Shown here piece by piece: positions 58,951-64,000 of a stretch of 64,000 bases of DNA. Source of the DNA: Alphaproteobacteria bacterium (GTDB taxonomy: Bacteria > Myxococcota_A > UBA796 > GCA-2862545); NCBI GenBank assembly GCA_020632885.1, contig JACKEQ010000008.1, positions 62,001 to 126,000 of the forward strand, read 5' to 3'. Each line of letters begins with the position of its first letter. Position 1 is the first letter of the stretch. The translations under genes and the position numbers were made by a program. The notes below the pieces were generated by a model. The model had not been told where the DNA came from. It did no database searches and saw nothing but the letters and a program-made list of their open reading frames with translations.

Positions 58951-60192
58951 TCAGGCGGGCCAGTCGGGGTCGGACCGGAGGAGGGCGTCGGGGTCGAGGA
59001 GCACGACGTCCACGAGGTCACCCTCGCGTACCCCGCCCTCGTCGGACGCCCGCAGGAGCAGCCCGTGGGCCCGACCCATGCTCGAGAGCACCCCGGACCC
59101 CTGGGGCCCCGTGGAGCGCGCCAGGAGCCCGTCGGGCGTGGACTCGAGGGTGACCCGCAGGAGCTTGGCGCGCCCGGGCCGCTCGTGGAGGTCGCCGGCC
59201 ATGCGGGCGCGCACCCGGGCGGGGAAGGGGGTCGCCATGCCGAGGCACGCCCGGATCCACGGCGCCACGAACACGTGCGTGTTCACCATGCAGCTGACGG
59301 GGTTGCCGGGGAGACCGAACAGCGCGGTGGTGTGCCCGCCGCGGCGGAGGGTGCCGAAGGCCAGCGGCTTGCCGGGCTTCATGCGCACCTTCCAGAACGC
59401 CATGTCCACACCGAGCCGGGCGAACGCCTCCTTGACGAGGTCGAAGCGCCCCACGCTCACCCCGCCCGTCGTCACGACGGCGTCGTGGTGGAGCGCGGCC
59501 TCCAGGAGGTCCACGAGGCCGTCGAGGTCGTCCGGCGCGTCGCCGAGGTCGGTCGCCTCCGCGCCGAGCGTGCGCAGCAGGCCCACGAGCGCGTACGGGT
59601 TGCTGGAGTGGATCTGGCCCGGCCCGAGCGGCTGGCCCGGTCGGACGATCTCGTCTCCGGTGGCCAGCACGGCCACGCGCGGCCGGACGCGCACCTGCAC
59701 GTCGGCGTGCCCGACGGCCGCGAGCAGCCCCAGGCGTGCGGGCGTGAGCCGCTGCCCCGCCGCCACCACCCGGTCGCCGTGGGCGAGGTCGCCTCCCTCG
59801 CGACGCACGTTCTCGCCGGGGGAAACGGCGGTCGTCAGGGTCACCCGCCCCTCGGTCGCACCGTCGGTGTCCTCCACGATGACCACGGCGTCCGCGCCCG
59901 GCGGCATGGGCGCGCCCGTCATGATGGCCACCGCCTCGCCCGGTCCGACGGGCCCCCCGACGGATCCGGCCCCGACGACCCCGGTGAGCGCGAGGGAGGC
60001 GGCCGGCCCGGTGTCGACGGCCCGCACGGCGTACCCGTCCATCGCCGAGTTGTCCCAGGGCGGCACGGCCACCGAGGCGTGCACGTCGGTGGCCGCGAAC
60101 CGGTCGAGGGCGTCGTGGAGCGGCAGGGTCTCGGGGGGCGTGGGTGCCGCCGTCGCCAGGATCCGCGCGGCGGCTTCGTTCATCGCGAGCAT
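58951..60192 (-). CDS. moeA: Molybdopterin molybdenumtransferase MoeA
   Basis: 413 residues. It inserts molybdate into adenylated molybdopterin. Motifs PWDNSAMDGYAV, IMTGAPMPPGADAVVIVED, VAVLATGDEIVRPG, VTTGGVSVGRFD, VRMKPGKPLAFG and FGLPGNPVSC are all present. ATG at 60192 with AGGGGG upstream; a second ATG at 60183 is three codons on. It lies 17 bases after the transglycosylase stop. Confidence 0.93.
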   Translation of the reverse strand: MLAMNEAAARILATAAPTPPETLPLHDALDRFAATDVHASVAVPPWDNSAMDGYAVRAVDTGPAASLALTGVVGAGSVGGPVGPGEAVAIMTGAPMPPGADAVVIVEDTDGATEGRVTLTTAVSPGENVRREGGDLAHGDRVVAAGQRLTPARLGLLAAVGHADVQVRVRPRVAVLATGDEIVRPGQPLGPGQIHSSNPYALVGLLRTLGAEATDLGDAPDDLDGLVDLLEAALHHDAVVTTGGVSVGRFDLVKEAFARLGVDMAFWKVRMKPGKPLAFGTLRRGGHTTALFGLPGNPVSCMVNTHVFVAPWIRACLGMATPFPARVRARMAGDLHERPGRAKLLRVTLESTPDGLLARSTGPQGSGVLSSMGRAHGLLLRASDEGGVREGDLVDVVLLDPDALLRSDPDWPA

Positions 60193-60209
60193 GACGCCCC
60201 CTGAAGGCC

Positions 60210-62219
60210 CTACTGCCGGACCTTGAGCTTCTGACCGGGGTGGATGGTGGACCCGGAGAGCTTGTTCCAGGACTTCAGGTCGGTGACCGACACGCCCTGC
60301 GCGCTGGCGATCTTCCCGAGGTTGTCGCCGCGCTGCACGGTGTACGTGGTCCACGAGGAGGCCGGAGCCGCCGCGCGCCCGGTGACCCTCAGCTTCTGCC
60401 CGACCTGGATGCTGCTCGCGTTGCGGATGCCGTTGAGCGCCTGCAGGTTGGACGTGGTGGTGCCGTACTTCGAGGCGATGCCCGAGAGGGTCTCGCCGCG
60501 CTGGACCGTGTGCGTGGACGTCGCCACCCGGCTCGTGGGCGCCGGGGCCGTGCCGCGCACCTTGAGCTTCTGGCCCACGTAGATGCGACTCCCGGAGATG
60601 CCGTTCAGCTCGCGGATGGTGGCCGTCGTGGTGCCGTACCGGGAGGCGATGGCCGAAAGGGTGTCGCCGTTGCGCACGGTGTGCGTGCTCACGGGCGCCT
60701 GGGGCGCGGACGCCTTCGGAGCCGAGGTCGTGCTGGCCTTCGCCACGGTCGGCGCTTCGTCGATGTCACCCTCGCTGCCGCCGCGCGGCACGAGCAGGGT
60801 CATCCCGATGCGGATGTGGTTCACGTTCTCGAGCCGGTTGGCCTTCTTGAGCGTGGTCACCGACGTCCCGTACTTCGACGCGATGGCCGAGAGCGACTCG
60901 CCGCGACGCACGGTGTGACGCACGAACTGGGTGGGCTCGTGGCGCGGGAGCTTCGCCACCGCGGCGACCATCGTGGTCTGCTTCCCGACGGGGACGCGGA
61001 TGGTGTAGCCCTCCTTTGGAGTCGTGTAGCGGCGGAGGGCCGGGTTGAGGTACTGGAAGTCCTCCACCGACATCCCCGCGGCCTGGGCGAGCTTGCCGAC
61101 CTCCACCGCCCCGTCCACGTGGACCTCGTCGTAGGCGAGCGCGTCCTGGAAGTCGATGTCGGTGAACCCGTAGCGCTCGGGGTGCTTGCCGATGATGGCC
61201 GCGGCCATGATCTTGGGCACGTAGTTGTCGGTCTCGGCGGCCAGGTAGGGGCCCGCCTGGATGGCCCAGAAGTCCGCGGTGCCAGACCGCTGGATGGCAC
61301 GGCGCACGCGACCCGGACCGGTGTTGTAGGCGGCCCACGCGAGCCGCCAGTCGCCCTTGAAGATCTTGTTCAGCTCGGCGAGGAACGTGATGGCGGCGTC
61401 CGTGGACTTCGCGGGGTCGCGGCGGTCGTCCACCCAGTAGTCCACGCGAAGCTTGTAGAGCCGGCCGGTGCTCGGGATGAACTGCCAGAGCCCCGCGGCG
61501 TGGGCGTGGCTGTAGGCGTGGGCGTTGTAGCCGCTCTCGATCATCGAGAGGTAGACGAGGTCGCGCGGGAGCCCGGCCTTCTCGAGCTTGGCGTACATCA
61601 TGGGCCGGTAGCGCGAGCTGCGCGACATCCAGCGCGCGTAGTGCTTGCGGCCGGGGCCCGTGAAGTACTTGATCCACTTGGCGACGCTGCCGTTCACCTC
61701 GATCGGGATGTCGAACTCCGAGGGGTCCACCTGGTCGAGGAACAGGGGGTCCACGTAGAGCGCGGCGGCGGGGTCGGAGTACATCCGGTCGTCGATCTCG
61801 AGCTCCTCCAGGGCCTCGACCAGTCGGCTGTCGACCTCTTCGGCCTCGGCCTCCTCGATGGCCTGGATCTGGGCCTCGGTGGGGATCTCGCCCTCGAGCT
61901 TCTCGACCCACTCCCAGATCCCGTCCGCCTTCGCGGGCTCGGCCTCCACGGCCTCCTCGTCCGCGTCGGGGCCTTCGGCCTCCTGGGCAGCGGGCTCCTC
62001 CGACTCCACGTCCGGGGGCGCATCGTCTTCGGACGGCTCGACCGCGGCGCCCTCGGGGGCCTCGACGGCCGGGAGGTCGTCCTCGTCCACCGCGTCGTCG
62101 GTGACGGACAGCGTTCCGTTGCGGTCGACCTGGACCTTCGGGAGGTCGGAGACATCGACGGGCGTGGACGCATCGGCAGCGGGCAGGCACAGGGCCAGCC
62201 AGGCGAGGAGCTGGGTCAT
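60210..62219 (-). CDS. Membrane-bound lytic transglycosylase MltD-like with four LysM repeats
   Basis: 669 residues. A signal peptide (LLAWLALCLPAADA) and an acidic linker (about 40-110) lead to the SLT domain with catalytic Glu in MIESGYNAHAYSHAHAAGLW and AAYNTGPGRVRRAI. Four LysM repeats follow (HTVRRGESL, HTVRNGDTL, HTVQRGETL, YTVQRGDNL) that bind peptidoglycan. It cuts glycan strands to make 1,6-anhydro ends. Standard MltD has two or three LysM repeats. Confidence 0.9.
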   Translation of the reverse strand: MTQLLAWLALCLPAADASTPVDVSDLPKVQVDRNGTLSVTDDAVDEDDLPAVEAPEGAAVEPSEDDAPPDVESEEPAAQEAEGPDADEEAVEAEPAKADGIWEWVEKLEGEIPTEAQIQAIEEAEAEEVDSRLVEALEELEIDDRMYSDPAAALYVDPLFLDQVDPSEFDIPIEVNGSVAKWIKYFTGPGRKHYARWMSRSSRYRPMMYAKLEKAGLPRDLVYLSMIESGYNAHAYSHAHAAGLWQFIPSTGRLYKLRVDYWVDDRRDPAKSTDAAITFLAELNKIFKGDWRLAWAAYNTGPGRVRRAIQRSGTADFWAIQAGPYLAAETDNYVPKIMAAAIIGKHPERYGFTDIDFQDALAYDEVHVDGAVEVGKLAQAAGMSVEDFQYLNPALRRYTTPKEGYTIRVPVGKQTTMVAAVAKLPRHEPTQFVRHTVRRGESLSAIASKYGTSVTTLKKANRLENVNHIRIGMTLLVPRGGSEGDIDEAPTVAKASTTSAPKASAPQAPVSTHTVRNGDTLSAIASRYGTTTATIRELNGISGSRIYVGQKLKVRGTAPAPTSRVATSTHTVQRGETLSGIASKYGTTTSNLQALNGIRNASSIQVGQKLRVTGRAAAPASSWTTYTVQRGDNLGKIASAQGVSVTDLKSWNKLSGSTIHPGQKLKVRQ

Positions 62220-62326
62220 GGGGCCATCCAGGGATAGGCGGGGAGGGGTTCGCGCGTGAGGGACACGCACGGAGAGGAGGACTCCACTTTGCCTGGTCGG
62301 GGCCCATTTGTCCAGCTCGCCCGCGC

Positions 62327-63595
62327 GTGGGCGCGACGCCGGTGAGCGCACCCACCCCCGAGGCGGTCGCGCGAATCGCGGATCGTCCAGGTCTCACCTG
62401 GCTCGATGGCGGCCGGGACGGTTGGAGCGTGCTGGCGTGGGACCCCGTGGACGTGGTGCGCGCGGCGCACGGTTGGCCGGCACGGGCGCGCGCGCTGCGC
62501 GGGGCGCCACGACCCGGGGAGGGCCCGTTCCGCTCGGGTGTGATGGGCTACGTAGGCTACGGGGCGGGGCACGCCGTGGAGGCGGTGCCCAGCGAGGCCG
62601 GGACCCCGGAGCCCCCCGTCTGGCTCGCGCGCTACGAGCACGCCCTCTGCCACCGTGCAGGACGCTGGGAGATCCACGGCGAGCGCGCGTTCCGCGAGGA
62701 GGCGCGGCACCTGCTGGGGACGGCTCGGGAGGTCGACCCGCCCGAGCCTCCCACCCGCGTGGCGACCACGTGCACGCGGGAGGGCTACGAGGACCGCGTG
62801 CGGCGCATCCTGGCGTGGATCGGGGAGGGCGACTGCTACCAGGTGAACCTCTCGCGGGTGGTCAGGGTGGCGCTCGACGACCCCTTCGACACCTACGTGC
62901 GTCTGCATCGTGCGTCCGACGCGGCCATGGGTGCCTGGGTCACCCCCGAGCGCGGTGTGCACGTGCTCTCGAACAGCCCGGAGATCCTGCTCTCCATCGA
63001 CGGAGATCACCTGCGTTCGGACCCCATCAAGGGCACCCGACCCCGCGGGTCCGACCCCGCCAGCGACCGCGCCCTCGCGGACGAGCTCCTGGCGAGCGCG
63101 AAGGACGCCGCCGAGCTCGCCATGATCGTGGATCTCGTGCGCAACGACCTCGGCAGGGTCGCCCGCTACGGCTCGGTCCGCGTGGAGGCGCGCACGCTCC
63201 GGTCCCACGCCAACGTCCACCATGCCCACTGGCCGGTGCACGCGGACCTCGCCGCGGGCCACGATGCCTGGGACGCCCTGGCCGCCGTCTTCCCGCCCGG
63301 CAGCGTCACGGGAGCCCCGAAGGTCCGGGCCTGCCAGCGGATCGCCGAGCTGGAGCCCGAGCCCCGCGGCGTGTACTGCGGGGCCGTCGGCTACCTCGAC
63401 GACAGCGGGCGGGGCCGCTGGTCGGTCGCCATCCGCACGGGCGTCTGGGCCGACGGCACGCTGCGGTACCACGTCGGGGGCGGCGTGGTGGCGGACTCCG
63501 ACCCGAGGTCGGAGTGGGAGGAGACCGAGCACAAGGGCCGCGTGCTGGCCGCGGCCGCCGGCGTCAGCCCCCCGTCTTCTTCTTCACGGAGGTGA
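62327..63595 (+). CDS. pabB: Aminodeoxychorismate synthase component I
   Basis: 422 residues. It converts chorismate with ammonia to aminodeoxychorismate for p-aminobenzoate and folate. The chorismate-binding motifs are GDCYQVNLSR, SNSPEILLS, DPIKGTRPRG, LVRNDLGRVA and GSVTGAPKVRA. The Lys in PIKGT is characteristic of PabB; anthranilate synthases have PIAGT. No pabA glutaminase lies beside it. Start uncertain: GTG 62327 or GTG 62342. Confidence 0.88.
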   Translation: MGATPVSAPTPEAVARIADRPGLTWLDGGRDGWSVLAWDPVDVVRAAHGWPARARALRGAPRPGEGPFRSGVMGYVGYGAGHAVEAVPSEAGTPEPPVWLARYEHALCHRAGRWEIHGERAFREEARHLLGTAREVDPPEPPTRVATTCTREGYEDRVRRILAWIGEGDCYQVNLSRVVRVALDDPFDTYVRLHRASDAAMGAWVTPERGVHVLSNSPEILLSIDGDHLRSDPIKGTRPRGSDPASDRALADELLASAKDAAELAMIVDLVRNDLGRVARYGSVRVEARTLRSHANVHHAHWPVHADLAAGHDAWDALAAVFPPGSVTGAPKVRACQRIAELEPEPRGVYCGAVGYLDDSGRGRWSVAIRTGVWADGTLRYHVGGGVVADSDPRSEWEETEHKGRVLAAAAGVSPPSSSSRR

Positions 63596-64000
63596 GGATC
63601 CACTTCGCGACGACCTTCTCCACCCACTCGAAGGGCAGCTCGCGGGTGACCTTGCCCTTGGCGAGCACCTCGCCGTCGCTCATGGCCACCACCGCGGCGT
63701 CCTTCAGCTTGAACTCGAGCCGGGGCAGCGCGCCGCCGCCCTCCTCGCACCACGGCGTGGCTCCGACGCCACCGCCGTCGCTGCCGGTCTCCAGGGCGAT
63801 CTGGAGCTCCTTGATCATCACGTGACCGATGTCCCGCAGGTGGTCCACGATCACGATGTTCACGTCCATCCACTCCTTCTGGAGCTGGGAGCCGAACTCG
63901 TCGATGCGGGCCTGCTTGAAGTCGGGGTTGATCTGGTCCAGCTTGTCGAGAGCCGCAGCCAGGTGCTTCTTCAGATCGGGATCGAGCTCCCGGGTCGTGA
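63564..64000 (-). CDS. Unknown protein, 5' end beyond the window
   Basis: The reading frame is open to the window edge, giving at least 144 residues. An internal ATG at 63869 is an alternative start. The visible start (ELDPDLKKHLAAALDKLDQI) is a charged helix. After it come a helix-strand region (VNIVIVDHLRDIGHVMIKEL) and a beta-rich end (LEFKLKDAAVVAMSDGEVLA). No motif recognised. It overlaps the pabB end by 32 bases. Confidence 0.6.
   Translation of the reverse strand, partial: TTRELDPDLKKHLAAALDKLDQINPDFKQARIDEFGSQLQKEWMDVNIVIVDHLRDIGHVMIKELQIALETGSDGGGVGATPWCEEGGGALPRLEFKLKDAAVVAMSDGEVLAKGKVTRELPFEWVEKVVAKWILTSVKKKTGG

Noticed and set aside
62327..63595. Anthranilate synthase TrpE instead of PabB
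   Set aside because: The PIKGT lysine is a PabB feature, and no trp genes lie nearby.

Overview
This is a very GC-rich, gene-dense bacterial chromosome segment, most likely from a myxobacterium-like member of the Myxococcota (former Deltaproteobacteria). The pointers are a complete type II secretion operon that includes gspN, surface proteins with MYXO-CTERM-like tails, a MopE-like calcium/copper-binding motif, a Ser/Thr kinase fused to a STAND ATPase, and many GTG/TTG starts. The assignment is an inference from gene content; no rRNA or other taxonomic marker is present, and I saw no tRNA, rRNA or CRISPR array. No stretch longer than about 200 bases lacks a gene or mobile-element sequence.

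Layout. 1-5630: a truncated gene end, a multihaem cytochrome c, an M23 peptidase, then a translationally coupled run (small protein, membrane protein, TcdA, ChaN-like protein, zinc-ribbon membrane protein). 5638-7218: a 1.58-kb insertion sequence with imperfect terminal inverted repeats. 7318-20859: mostly housekeeping and envelope genes (aspartoacylase-like, RlmI-like, SfsA, PdxJ, TopB) mixed with a Cys-repeat lipoprotein, a class III cyclase with an FHA-like tail, a Sel1-repeat protein, a GPP34 protein and a HEAT-like protein. 20816-34724: the type II secretion operon gspCDEFGHIJKLMN. It is preceded by a textbook sigma-54 (-24/-12) promoter and two matching palindromes 40 bp apart that look like enhancer-binding-protein sites. 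34726-37110: a potassium channel, a membrane protein and an M48 protease, all on the minus strand.

37233-44567 is an overlapping operon of tldD, tldE and two paralogous winged-helix/STAND regulators. 44499-53640 holds a membrane adenylate cyclase, an oxidoreductase, an Asp-repeat surface protein, a very large kinase-STAND-TPR protein and a LuxR-type regulator. 53606-62219 is a long minus-strand unit: a lytic transglycosylase, the molybdenum-cofactor genes moeA, mobA and a MoaB-like fusion, a flippase-like membrane protein, a small secreted protein and a matrixin-type metalloprotease. The window closes with pabB and a truncated unknown gene.

How it fits together. The secretion operon would export folded periplasmic proteins, and the window itself offers plausible clients in the matrixin and the Asp-repeat protein. 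Much of the rest is envelope maintenance or signalling, including three STAND ATPases within about 13 kb. Two organisational traits stand out. All ten convergent gene pairs overlap or are separated by at most 16 bases, leaving no room for ordinary terminators. Several genes have a -10-like hexamer 5-6 bases before the start codon and no Shine-Dalgarno sequence, which suggests leaderless transcripts.
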